Source: Bacteroidota bacterium
Lineage (GTDB): Bacteria; Bacteroidota; Bacteroidia; Bacteroidales; F082
Assembly (NCBI GenBank): GCA_003232915.1
Contig: QIKE01000147.1
Span: 1-42,554 of the forward strand
Direction: 5' to 3'
DNA length: 42,554 nt
Positions 9,563-19,422 of the stretch are shown here, in pieces. The position numbers and the translations under genes are program-made. How positions within the stretch are numbered: the first letter of the stretch is position 1; each line of letters opens with the position of its first letter. A model generated the notes under the pieces. The model ran no database searches. It was not told where the DNA came from and saw only the letters and a program-made list of their open reading frames with translations.

Positions 9563-10375
9563 ATGCAGAAAAAAAGGGTACTCTATGTTGCTCAAGAAAT
9601 TATGCCCTATTTACCAGAGTCTTCAATGAGTAAGATAGGTCGGTTTTTGCCACAAAAAATTCAGGAAAAAGGAAAAGAAATCCGTGTTTTTATGCCTCGG
9701 TACGGCTTGGTGAACGAAAGAAGAAATCAGTTGCATGAAGTTATTCGTTTGTCGGGAATGAATTTGATAATTAATGATATAGACTACCCTCTTATCATTA
9801 AAGTTGCCTCAATACAGCAGGCGAGGATGCAAGTTTATTTTATTGAAAACGAAGATTTCTTCCACAGGAAGTTTCTGTTTCGTGATTCTGATGAGAAATT
9901 TTTTGAAGATAACGACGATCGAACAATATTTTTTGCCAAGGGCGTACTCGAAACGGTAAAAAAACTGGGTTGGGCACCCGATATCATTCATGCTCATGGT
10001 TGGTTTGCTGGGGTATTGCCTCTGTTGGTAAAAACTGCCTACAAAGACAATCCTATTTTTACAGAAGCAAAAATTATTGTTTCACTTTACGACGACAGCT
10101 TTGAAGAAAAATTCAGGGGAGATTTTCCCGAAAAAATAAAAATGAACGGCATTTTAACTAACCATCTCAAATACTATAAAAATGCCGATTACGTTTCATT
10201 GATGCAGGGAGCAATTGATTTCGCCGATGCTTTTATTCTCGGACACGCAAAAGTAAACGAAAAAGTTCTTGAATATGCCAAATCCTCAGGCAAACCAATA
10301 CTTGAATTTCAGGGTGAAGATGATTATTATGATACCTATAATGAATTTTATGACAAAATTATTGCAGAGAATTAA
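9563..10375 (+). CDS. Glycogen/starch synthase-like GT5 catalytic-domain protein (short Bacteroidetes form)
   Basis: KRVLYVAQEIMPYLPESSMSKIGRFLPQKIQEKGKEIRVFMPRYG...DIIHAHGWFAGVLPLLVK. Confidence 0.8.
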   Translation: MQKKRVLYVAQEIMPYLPESSMSKIGRFLPQKIQEKGKEIRVFMPRYGLVNERRNQLHEVIRLSGMNLIINDIDYPLIIKVASIQQARMQVYFIENEDFFHRKFLFRDSDEKFFEDNDDRTIFFAKGVLETVKKLGWAPDIIHAHGWFAGVLPLLVKTAYKDNPIFTEAKIIVSLYDDSFEEKFRGDFPEKIKMNGILTNHLKYYKNADYVSLMQGAIDFADAFILGHAKVNEKVLEYAKSSGKPILEFQGEDDYYDTYNEFYDKIIAEN

Positions 10376-11699
10376 AAACTATTCCAAAGTTTTTCGGAAT
10401 CTGTTTTTTCTATTAGTGCTGGTATCAGCATTTATGTCATGCTACAAGAGTCCTCAACAGCTCGGAATGGAAATACTGCCGAAAGATAGCAAATTGAAAG
10501 TGTTTTACAGCGATACAGCAACTATTCATACCTTTTCAGTACCCATTGATTCAGTACGTAGCGATAAACTCAATTACAATATTGCCGGAAGTTTAAACGA
10601 TCCTGTTTTCGGACGAACAACAGCCGGATTTTATACACAATTTCAATTATCGACTAATGGCCACAGCTTTGGTGAAAACCCAAAACTTGATTCGCTGGTG
10701 CTTCAGCTACGTTATTATGGCTTTTACGGCGATACGACGACAACGCTAAAGCTACATACTTACGAAATGAAAGAGGGAATTGATTACGATAGCATTTATT
10801 ATTCCAACAAAATTGTTCCCGTTTACAGTACCGACTACAGTAATCTGGAGTTTGTCGGCAAACCACACAACAGTATCATTCTTTATCACGATACCATCAA
10901 AAACGCCATAAGGATTAACTTGAGCAATATTTATCCGGATCTTGGCGAAAAACTGTTAAACGCCGATTCGAATATTTTTAAAGACAACACAACGTTTCAA
11001 GACTATTTTAAGGGGTTATATATTGTTACAGAGCCAGTTGCGCAAGGTGGCGTATTACTGTATTTTAATCTCATATCGCATTTTTCGCATTTAACGATTT
11101 ACTATTCTAATACCGAACAAGATTCTTTAAATTATAGTTTTTTTATTACCACCACAGCGGCTCGTGTAAATCGTTTCGAACACGATTTTAACTTTGGCAA
11201 TTCCGCATTTCAACAACAGGTTGTTAATGGCGATTCGCTTTTGGGAGATGAAAAATTTTATATACAAGGTATTAGCGGTGTGAAATCATTAATTACATTT
11301 CCACATATTAAAGATTTTGCAAAACTCGGCAAAATAGGTATTAATGAAGCCAAATTGGAATTGTCCGGTTTTGCCGGTGATAAATTCTACAATCCACCTA
11401 AAAAGCTTGCACTCCTTAAGCGAATTGGAAACGGTGCTTACGATTTTTTACCCGACCAGTTTGGAGGTGAAGCGTATTTTGGCGGAATCTACGATGCCTC
11501 ACGCAATGTATATACATTTAGAATAACGCAATATATACAATCGTTTATTTTAGATACGACGCAACAAAACAACGGTTTATATCTTTTTATCGGTGGTAGT
11601 CCCGTTAATCCCGAACGTTTTATTTTCAACGGTCAGCATCCCGAAAGCGATACACTTTCGCCGATAAAATTAAAAATAGTTTATACCGATGTAGATTGA
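10341..11699 (+). CDS. DUF4270-family lipoprotein
   Basis: Lipobox FMSCYKSPQQLGMEILPKDSKLKVFYSDTATI, DUF4270-like; sits between the GT5 gene and glmS. Confidence 0.75.
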   Translation: MNFMTKLLQRIKNYSKVFRNLFFLLVLVSAFMSCYKSPQQLGMEILPKDSKLKVFYSDTATIHTFSVPIDSVRSDKLNYNIAGSLNDPVFGRTTAGFYTQFQLSTNGHSFGENPKLDSLVLQLRYYGFYGDTTTTLKLHTYEMKEGIDYDSIYYSNKIVPVYSTDYSNLEFVGKPHNSIILYHDTIKNAIRINLSNIYPDLGEKLLNADSNIFKDNTTFQDYFKGLYIVTEPVAQGGVLLYFNLISHFSHLTIYYSNTEQDSLNYSFFITTTAARVNRFEHDFNFGNSAFQQQVVNGDSLLGDEKFYIQGISGVKSLITFPHIKDFAKLGKIGINEAKLELSGFAGDKFYNPPKKLALLKRIGNGAYDFLPDQFGGEAYFGGIYDASRNVYTFRITQYIQSFILDTTQQNNGLYLFIGGSPVNPERFIFNGQHPESDTLSPIKLKIVYTDVD

Positions 11700-11761
11700 T
11701 TATTAATTTGACAGCAAATAATATTCATTTTTTATTAAAACAATTTTAATTCTTTGATATT

Positions 11762-13600
11762 ATGTGTGGAATCGTGGCTTATATCGGACCAAAAGAGGCC
11801 TATCCTATTCTTGTTAAAGGTTTACACCGTCTTGAATATCGTGGATACGACAGTGCAGGCATTGCACTTCTCAACAACAAACTTGTGGTGCACAAAACCA
11901 AAGGCAAAGTTTGCGAACTTGAAAATTATGTAAAAGATAAAAACACCACAGGAACTATAGGAATTGCACACACACGTTGGGCTACACACGGTGAGCCCAA
12001 TGTGCAAAATGCACATCCGCATTATTCGCAAACCAAAAAGTTGGCAATTATCCACAATGGAATTATCGAAAACTACAACACACTGAAATCGGAATTGATT
12101 AACAGAGGCTGTCATTTTGAATCGGAAACCGATACCGAAGTTTTGGTCAACCTAATAGAAGATATTCAAGTAAACGAACATGTAGAGCTTGAAGAAGCAG
12201 TTCGTATTGCACTTAATCAGGTGATAGGTGCTTATTCTATTGTTATTCTGTCGTCCGAATATCCTGATATGCTTATTGCAGCCCGAAAAGGAAGTCCGCT
12301 GGTTATTGGCATCGGTAAAGACGATTTTTTTCTTGCCTCCGATGCTACTCCTATTGTTGAATACACCAAGAATGTTGTTTATCTTGATGATGAAGAAATA
12401 GCAATATTAAAACGGAATTCGGTGTTTAAAATAAAGACCATAAAAAATAAGGAAAAAACCCCTTATGTTCAAGAGTTGGAGTGGAATCTTAATGAATTGG
12501 AAAAAGGAGGTTATGAGCATTTTATGCTGAAAGAAATTTACGAGCAACCCCGTTCTATCACAGACAGTTTTAGAGGCAGGTTAAATGCAATCAAAGGCAT
12601 TGTTTCTCTTGGAGGGATTATCGACTACGAACAAAAGTTGCTTTATGCCGAAAGAATCATCATTGTTGCTTGTGGAACATCGTGGCATGCCGGTCTTGTA
12701 GGCGAATATCTTTTGGAAGAAATTGCTCGTATTTCGGTTGAAGTTGAATATGCTTCCGAATTTAGATATCGTGATCCTGTTATCAACGAAAAAGATGTGG
12801 TAATAGCCATTTCGCAATCGGGAGAAACCGCCGACACCCTTGCAGCTATTGATTTGGCCAAAGAAAAAGGGGCAACAGTTCTCGGTATTTGCAATGTGGT
12901 TGGTTCGTCTATTGCACGGGCTACCGATGCAGGTTCATACACGCACGCCGGCCCCGAAATAGGCGTGGCTTCTACCAAAGCTTTCACGGCACAGGTTACT
13001 CTGCTTACTTTATTGGCTTTAAGGCTGGCCCAGTTGAAAGGAACGCTACCCAAGTCACGTTTTATGCAAATTTTGCACGAATTGGAAATGATTCCCAAAA
13101 AAGTAGAAATAGCACTTAACGATAACGGTGTTGTGGAAAAAATTGCTCGCGAGTTTCAAAATGCCCGTAATTTTCTTTATCTTGGACGCGGCTTTAATTT
13201 CCCAGTAGCACTCGAAGGAGCTTTGAAACTCAAAGAAATTTCATATATCCACGCCGAAGGTTATCCGGCAGCCGAAATGAAACACGGCCCGATCGCCCTT
13301 ATCGACAAAGATATGCCGGTGGTGTTTATTGCACCTAACAAAGGCATTTACGATAAAGTTGTTAGCAATATTCAGGAAGTTAAATCGCGCAACGGAAGAA
13401 TCATCGCAATTGTTACCCAAGGCGACGAAACAGTTAAAAATATGGCCGACTACATTATCGAAATTCCAGAAACCGAAGAACTTTTGGTTCCTTTGCTTGC
13501 CACTATTCCATTGCAAAAGCTTGCATATCATATTGCCGTTCTCAGAGGATGTAATGTCGACCAGCCCCGTAATCTCGCCAAATCTGTTACAGTAGAATGA
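11762..13600 (+). CDS. glmS: Glutamine--fructose-6-phosphate aminotransferase (isomerizing)
   Basis: MCGIVAYIGPKEAYPILVKGLHRLEYRGYDSAGIALL ... DQPRNLAKSVTVE. Confidence 0.98.
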   Translation: MCGIVAYIGPKEAYPILVKGLHRLEYRGYDSAGIALLNNKLVVHKTKGKVCELENYVKDKNTTGTIGIAHTRWATHGEPNVQNAHPHYSQTKKLAIIHNGIIENYNTLKSELINRGCHFESETDTEVLVNLIEDIQVNEHVELEEAVRIALNQVIGAYSIVILSSEYPDMLIAARKGSPLVIGIGKDDFFLASDATPIVEYTKNVVYLDDEEIAILKRNSVFKIKTIKNKEKTPYVQELEWNLNELEKGGYEHFMLKEIYEQPRSITDSFRGRLNAIKGIVSLGGIIDYEQKLLYAERIIIVACGTSWHAGLVGEYLLEEIARISVEVEYASEFRYRDPVINEKDVVIAISQSGETADTLAAIDLAKEKGATVLGICNVVGSSIARATDAGSYTHAGPEIGVASTKAFTAQVTLLTLLALRLAQLKGTLPKSRFMQILHELEMIPKKVEIALNDNGVVEKIAREFQNARNFLYLGRGFNFPVALEGALKLKEISYIHAEGYPAAEMKHGPIALIDKDMPVVFIAPNKGIYDKVVSNIQEVKSRNGRIIAIVTQGDETVKNMADYIIEIPETEELLVPLLATIPLQKLAYHIAVLRGCNVDQPRNLAKSVTVE

Positions 13601-13682
13601 TGGTCGTTGTGAAACAGTTTTTTTTGCTAAAGAATTTAATAAAAAGGAATATTTTAAAATCTTCTAACCTATTTGGACTGAC

Positions 13683-14092
13683 ATGGATCCCAATAGAAAT
13701 ATGCGTCATACGGTTTATAACGATTATGCAGTACAAATTAGGGTCGCACTTTTAAGTGATTATGGTTTTGATTTGAACAAATTAGAAGAATTACAACTTG
13801 GGCGCCTGTTTTGTTTAGTGAAGAAACTAAATTTTTTAGCGAAATACGTTTGGGAGATACTATTAAAGTAGATGTGCGAATTGCCGGCTTATCAAGAGAT
13901 GGCAGCAGATGGAAAATGGTACACCGTATTTTTAAAAATAACGAAAAACTTGCAGCCGTCATTACTGTGGAAAGCGCATAGATTGATATTTCTAAAAGAA
14001 AACTGAAACCACCTGTTAACGAAATTTTAAAACACTTTAGCAATTTACCTAAAACCGACGATTATCACAAAATTGTAAAAAATGTACGGTAA
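13683..14092 (+). pseudogene. Acyl-CoA thioesterase (4HBT-like), frameshifted and interrupted
   Basis: MDPNRNMRHTVYNDYAVQIRV...LEELQLG, then -1 frame APVLFSEETKFFSEIRLGDTIKVDVRIAGLSRDGSRWKMVHRIFKNNEKLAAVITVESA*IDISKRKLKPP...; a stop also lies 4 codons upstream of the in-frame WTD that precedes MDPN. Confidence 0.75.
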
Positions 14093-14231
14093 GTTTTAAA
14101 TATTCTCCTCTTTTGGCATACTGCTTTTTTTCACATTGTTAGCAAACTATACATAATTGTTGGCTGTCTAACTATATACTATCATATTTAAGAGTTTTCT
14201 TGCTGATAGTAATTACGTAAATAATTTGCTT

Positions 14232-15788
14232 ATGAAAAATTTTAGTCTCCTATTTTTATTGTTGTCTTTTGGGTTTCAAACGCTTGCACAATACAACAAT
14301 GTGCTTATTTCAAATATAAATCATCCCGAAGAACCTTCTATTACGATGAACCCAGCCAACCCGAATCAACTTGTTGCCGGTGCCAATATTCGCAGCTATT
14401 ACTTTTCCGTTGACGGGGGATCAACTTGGACACGAGGACAACTGACATCTCCACTCTATGGCGTTTGGGGTGATCCGTGTTTGATTACCGACACGGCAGG
14501 CAATTTTTATTTTTTACATCTTTCAAATCCTCCCGGCAGCAACTGGATAGACAGGATAGTATGTCAACGTTTCGACATCAACAACAATGTTTGGACCGAT
14601 GGTACATATATGGGGTTGAACGGGACCAAAGCACAGGACAAAGAATGGGCAGTTGTTGATAGTGCCAACAATACCATTTATGTCACTTGGACACAATTTG
14701 ATGAATACGGCACAAACGACCCAAGCAAATACAGCAACATACTTTTCAGTAAATCGTCCGATATGGGGGAAACATGGAGTAATGCCGTTCAAATTAACGA
14801 AATTTCTGGCGACTGCAGAGACAGCGACAGTACCGTTGAAGGCGCCGTACCGGCAGTAGGCCCCAACGGCGAAATTTATGTTGCTTGGGCCGGACCTGTG
14901 GGGATTGTTTTCAACCGTTCGCTCGACGGTGGGCAAACATGGCTCGACAGCAATATTTTCGTGAGTGATCAACCCGGCGGTTGGGATTATAATGTTCCGG
15001 GTATTTATCGTTGCAATGGCTTGCCTATTACTAGCTGCGATGTAAGCCAATCAATTTATCGAGGTACTATTTACGTAAACTGGACAGACCAGCGTAACGG
15101 TACCGGCGATACCGACGTGTGGCTGTCTAAGTCCACCGACGGTGGCAACACATGGAGCACCCCCTTACGTGTGAATGACGATCCACCCGGAAAACAACAA
15201 TTTCTTTCGTGGATGACTGTCGACGGTGCCAATGGCAATGTGGATATTGTTTTTTACGATCGTCGAAATTATGATGACCTCAATACTGATGTCTATCTTG
15301 CCCGCTCAACAGACGGTGGCGAGACTTTCGAAAATATTAAAATCAGCGAAAGCCCTTTTTATCCGGAAAGTGGTGTGTTTTTTGGCGACTATACCAACAT
15401 TACAGCTTACAACGGTTTTATACACCCCATTTGGACAAGAGCCGACGGTTCAAGTTTGAGTGTTTGGACAACGAGTATCGACATTAATGTGGGCTTACCC
15501 GTAAATAATAGTCTTGCGCCCTTGAGTTTGCAACAAAACTATCCTAATCCGTTCAACGAATCAACAACTATTGCCTTCCAACTACATCAAAATGCCATAG
15601 TAAGCCTGTATATAAATGATATTTACGGAAGAAAAATAGCCACTTTAGTTGATAATAAATTCCTTGAAACCGGAAAATATATTAAAACTTTTGACGCCCT
15701 AAATAAAAATCTCAAATCCGGTGTTTACTATTTCAGCCTGAAATCAGACGACAAACTATTTAAAAAGAAAATGATTTTTATACAATAA
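14232..15788 (+). CDS. Sialidase/BNR-repeat-like secreted protein with T9SS type A sorting domain
   Basis: Signal peptide; repeated S-x-D-G-G-x-T-W motifs; C-terminal LQQNYPNPFNESTTIAFQL...LKSGVYYFSLKSDDKLFKKKMIFIQ. Confidence 0.8.
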   Translation: MKNFSLLFLLLSFGFQTLAQYNNVLISNINHPEEPSITMNPANPNQLVAGANIRSYYFSVDGGSTWTRGQLTSPLYGVWGDPCLITDTAGNFYFLHLSNPPGSNWIDRIVCQRFDINNNVWTDGTYMGLNGTKAQDKEWAVVDSANNTIYVTWTQFDEYGTNDPSKYSNILFSKSSDMGETWSNAVQINEISGDCRDSDSTVEGAVPAVGPNGEIYVAWAGPVGIVFNRSLDGGQTWLDSNIFVSDQPGGWDYNVPGIYRCNGLPITSCDVSQSIYRGTIYVNWTDQRNGTGDTDVWLSKSTDGGNTWSTPLRVNDDPPGKQQFLSWMTVDGANGNVDIVFYDRRNYDDLNTDVYLARSTDGGETFENIKISESPFYPESGVFFGDYTNITAYNGFIHPIWTRADGSSLSVWTTSIDINVGLPVNNSLAPLSLQQNYPNPFNESTTIAFQLHQNAIVSLYINDIYGRKIATLVDNKFLETGKYIKTFDALNKNLKSGVYYFSLKSDDKLFKKKMIFIQ

Positions 15789-15863
15789 CCGGAAAAAACT
15801 TTACGTTATAATATTTTAGGCTTGATTTTTGCAAAAGCCAACCAATTATTTATTTGTTGTTTT

Positions 15864-16469
15864 ATGAATCATGAGGATTATTCACAATTGTTTCGAACCC
15901 TAAGGAGGATTGCTAACAAAAAAGGAGTGAAAGAAATAAGTCTTAGCAAACTTTATAATAACCAAAATATTTCTGATACATTTCTTGACGAAAATTTTAA
16001 AACCGATAGTAATGTTGTGGAAAAACTTCTTGAAGAAGAGCGTAAGGGTTTTGAAAATATCTTTGAAAAGAACAATTTTAACGGAAACAATGCTATCGAC
16101 ATTCTTGTAATGGTAAGTCGCGAAATTGCTAATAATTTTTATCAGTTAAATCCTTCAATTACACAGGAATTTAGCCTGATTTTCCCGGAAGTTTATGAAA
16201 AACATCTCGAAAAACGTATTCATTTCGTTTACCAAAAAATACGAATCAATTTACACAAAGGAGTTTCCCAAGGATTTTATCGAAACGATTTCGGTATTGA
16301 ATTGGTTGCAAGGCTCTACATTAAACGCTTGATTGATTTGCACAATCCGGAAAATTTCCCTCCGCTGAAATTCACCTTCGACGACCTTTTCAAACAAATG
16401 TTCGACAATTTTGTGGAAAGTATTGCCACCGACAAAGGGCTGAAATATTGGAAGGAAAACAAGTACTAA
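15864..16469 (+). CDS. TetR-family transcriptional regulator (Bacteroidetes type)
   Basis: VEKLLEEERKGFENIFEK...NAIDILVMVSREIANNF...ELVARLYIKRLIDLHNPENFPP. Confidence 0.6.
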   Translation: MNHEDYSQLFRTLRRIANKKGVKEISLSKLYNNQNISDTFLDENFKTDSNVVEKLLEEERKGFENIFEKNNFNGNNAIDILVMVSREIANNFYQLNPSITQEFSLIFPEVYEKHLEKRIHFVYQKIRINLHKGVSQGFYRNDFGIELVARLYIKRLIDLHNPENFPPLKFTFDDLFKQMFDNFVESIATDKGLKYWKENKY

Positions 16470-17196
16470 ACCAGCGGAAATTAAAATCTCCTAAGTTTTA
16501 TAAATAGTGGAAAAACAGCTTCCAAAACAACTGTTTGAGTTGAGGCGTTAGAACGACATATTCTTTTGCCATTTTTGAAACGGCAGCAACGTTTTTCTGC
16601 AATGAAAATAAATATGATAAATTTCGATTTAAACCAAAAACAAGTATAATATATTATTGTTATAAAACAGTGATAATGATACCTCGTATTATTAAAGATA
16701 AAGTAAATTGCGAATTATCATTAAAAAGGATGATTATCATTCTTAGTAGGGGCAGAGTCGGAAAAGCCATCTTTCTCTATGAGTTATGAACAAAAAAAAG
16801 CAATGTTATAATCTTTAAGGGAGATGAACCCGACACAAAAGATAGACTACGCATTACATTTATATAGTTGAATTTTTTTTTAAGGTAAAAATAATGATGG
16901 TTGATGAAGCACTGTTTATTCCCGATATAGAAATTACACTGAAATTGAAAGCTGGTTATATTCCTGAAGTACAGTTATTTATTTACAGTTCATTATCCAT
17001 TGAGATGGCCATTAAAATAAACGAACCGTTGACAGAACGCAAAATAGGAATGTTTTTTATACCCTGTTTCTTTCAAAAAACGATCAATTATCACGGACTT
17101 ATTTGAGAAAAATTATTTTTATCTACACGCATACTTGATGGTTATTATCCCGACATCATTAACAATTGAGGGTATAAAATAAAGTTGTTAAAAAAT

Positions 17197-17212
17197 CGTA
17201 ACTATTCAGCCG
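17197..17212 (-). repeat. 16-bp repeat cggctgaatagttacg, copy 1 (minus orientation)
   Basis: cgtaactattcagccg is the exact reverse complement of the copies at 17382 and 40455. Confidence 0.85.
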
Positions 17213-17381
17213 GTTTGTAATGCTAAATATAAACTTGATACTATAAAACTGATTTAATAAATATTCAAATATTATTTCATAATAAAATTTTATTTCATTG
17301 ATATTCTGTAGGTAACGTTTTGTTGAAATTTGATTAAAAAATATTAATGCTATAATGTTCAATGTGTTAACTATGTCATTT

Positions 17382-17397
17382 CGGCTGAATAGTTACG
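17382..17397 (+). repeat. 16-bp repeat cggctgaatagttacg, copy 2
   Basis: Exact match; inverted relative to copy 1, 169 bp of sequence between them. Confidence 0.85.
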
Positions 17398-17406
17398 AAA
17401 AATCTT

Positions 17407-17790
17407 ATGGGAAGTTACCATTATAAAGATATTCTTTCCTTAGGTGAAATTAAAAGACCAGTGATTTTCGACAAATTGTTGGAAGTACTTGCGTTGCAAG
17501 TAGGTAGCTAAATTTCATGCAACAAACTGAGTAGAATGTATGGAACGGATAAGGATACAGTGAAACAGTATATTGATTTACTGGAAAAGTTATTTATAAT
17601 TTTTCGATTAAATGCGCTGAGTCCCAATGTTAAGGAGTCAAATAAAAAAGGCAAGGAAATTAACTTTTTTGATAATGAGATTAGAAACGTCCTCATTGGC
17701 ATTTTTCAATCTTTTGAAAATAGAACTGACAACGAATCTTTATGAGAAAATTTTATCGTAAGCTGACGAGTTAATAATCCACTTTTTTAG
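17407..17790 (+). pseudogene. AAA family ATPase / DUF4143 fragment with multiple in-frame stops
   Basis: GSYHYKDILSLGEIKRPVIFDKLLEVLALQVGS*ISCNKLSRMYGTDKDTVKQYIDLLEKLFIIFRLNALSPNVKE..KEINFFDNEIRNVLIGIFQSFENRTDNESL*ENFIVS*; the pattern (YKDIL, DLLEKxFIIFRL, FFDNxIRNxLIG, LWENF) matches DUF4143. Confidence 0.8.
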
Positions 17791-17808
17791 AAGTTGGTTT
17801 TTGAGCAG

Positions 17809-17988
17809 TTTCTATTTTTTTAAAAAAAACACCGGTTAACGATTTTAGAATCTTGAAGTTTTAATTTACATCTTAAATCTTGGTTCGTTAATTTATATTC
17901 GTCATTCAATTTATCTCAACAAACTAAGAGGTATTGCCAAAGGAACATTGTCACGCCTAAAGGATGTGTCTTTTCAAGTTGAAATAAA
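17809..17988 (+). repeat. ~180-bp direct repeat, copy A
   Basis: Contains the 40-bp block caccggttaacgattttagaatcttgaagttttaatttac (17830-17869), identical in copy B, followed by diverged but alignable sequence ending ttttcaagttgaaa. Confidence 0.85.
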
Positions 17989-18009
17989 TTTTAAAGTTCC
18001 AATTCCATT

Positions 18010-19290
18010 TTATTCTTTCACAAGTTTTTTAACAACTATATTATTATTTCCATCGCTAAAGCGAAGGATATATAATCCTTTGGCAAACTTCTCAAGCGGT
18101 ATGGAAAGCGTCGAACTTTCATTTCTGATATTTTGCTCCCGACTTAGAAGCACCTTTCCAGTAAGCGAAATAAGCTGAATTTTTAGTAAAGTATATTTAG
18201 CCGCCTTTATTCTTAAAATAAGATTGTTACGTACAGGATTAGTAAAGTTAATTTCCGAAAAAGCAGTATTTTTCCATTCGCTAATGCCAAGAGTTTTATC
18301 TACTTTAAGTTTTAATGTTACGGGTAAATGATCGGAATTATTATACAAAGCATTTAAAACATCTGCCGGCACACTAATATTGGGAGGATAATCGTTGATC
18401 GACTTATTAAAATGCTTTCCGTCTTGTCCTACCGGATGAAAGCTTCCTGGAATATAACTTACATCGTGGATTTGGTTTTTAATATCGTTGGAAATAAGAA
18501 TAAAATCAAAACGGTCGTCCATGCCGCCATACGAAGGACATCCGTTCGATTCGCTGTGGGTTGATTGAGTTTGAACATCGCTAAAATTTGTATTGTTATG
18601 CCAATTTCCCATACGGTTTACCGGATCGTTAAACCGGATTGTTTGGTTGTTGTTATACATAAATTGGGTAATGGCAGGTTCCTCATCTGAATAAACGTTA
18701 AAGTCGCCGCTCAACATCAAATTGGTGAAATGGTGGTTCGACAAATAGTCCATAAGGTTTTGCGCCATAATCTTACGTTTGTTTCTGTTTGCAGTACCCG
18801 ATCCGGCTTTTAGGTGAGTTACAATGCAGGTAATAAATGCCGTATCGCCCTGTTCAAGATCGTTTGAATAATAGTATAAAGTATAAATATCAATATCTCG
18901 AATATAGCTCTGGGCTATTACATGTGAGTAAATGCGAAGTTTCTTGGAGTTATAATACAGCATATTTACCAAATAGGAGTTGGCCACTTTTATGAAATTC
19001 GCCTTTTTGTAATAATTAATCCAACCGGTATTTAGCGTATTATCAAGCAAGCGTTGCTGCATTGAAGGCGACGACGACATCTCGTTTACCGTAAATATAT
19101 CGGGCTTAATGTAATGGGTAATTGTTTTTATATAGTTATCTTTGTTGTTCACATTGTTGTTGTTGCTATTGCAATAACCGGTATTGTTGCCGTAATTGAG
19201 CAAATTGTATTGTAAGATGGTAAGTGTATCCTGTGCACTGACAAAATAAAAACCGAGTACAAAAAATATTACTGTTGATAATTTTTTCAT
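18010..19290 (-). CDS. Endonuclease/exonuclease/phosphatase family secreted protein with T9SS type A sorting domain
   Basis: Signal peptide; LTILQYNLLNYG, DIFTVNEM, LSGDFNVYSDE, SDHLPVTLKL; C-terminal INFTNPVRNNLILRIKA...KGLYILRFSDGNNNIVVKKLVKE. Confidence 0.85.
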   Translation of the reverse strand: MKKLSTVIFFVLGFYFVSAQDTLTILQYNLLNYGNNTGYCNSNNNNVNNKDNYIKTITHYIKPDIFTVNEMSSSPSMQQRLLDNTLNTGWINYYKKANFIKVANSYLVNMLYYNSKKLRIYSHVIAQSYIRDIDIYTLYYYSNDLEQGDTAFITCIVTHLKAGSGTANRNKRKIMAQNLMDYLSNHHFTNLMLSGDFNVYSDEEPAITQFMYNNNQTIRFNDPVNRMGNWHNNTNFSDVQTQSTHSESNGCPSYGGMDDRFDFILISNDIKNQIHDVSYIPGSFHPVGQDGKHFNKSINDYPPNISVPADVLNALYNNSDHLPVTLKLKVDKTLGISEWKNTAFSEINFTNPVRNNLILRIKAAKYTLLKIQLISLTGKVLLSREQNIRNESSTLSIPLEKFAKGLYILRFSDGNNNIVVKKLVKE

Positions 19291-19422
19291 AGACTAATTT
19301 TTTACAAATGTAGTAAGATTATATCATCGCAATATATTTGCAATTTTTCAATTTTTTGAATGCTACATACAGTTTAAAGAAAAACTACTTTTGCCGATAG
19401 CATAAAAAATACAAAGTTACTT

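Noticed and set aside
9563-10375. Truncated glycogen synthase as a pseudogene
   Set aside because: A short GT5 N-domain-only form beside DUF4270/glmS is, to my knowledge, usual in Bacteroidetes.
15864-16469. TetR regulator with degenerate helix-turn-helix
   Set aside because: The short divergent HTH followed by a well-conserved ligand domain looks typical of this Bacteroidetes TetR group.
16894-17106. 70-aa ORF in the gap before the DUF4143 relic
   Set aside because: No recognisable family, weak coding character; not supported as a gene.
17510-17790. Possible UGA=Trp recoding, because a TGA sits at a conserved Trp in the DUF4143 relic
   Set aside because: The same relic also has TAA, the thioesterase relic uses TAG, and intact genes encode Trp with TGG. 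Ordinary pseudogenisation explains it.
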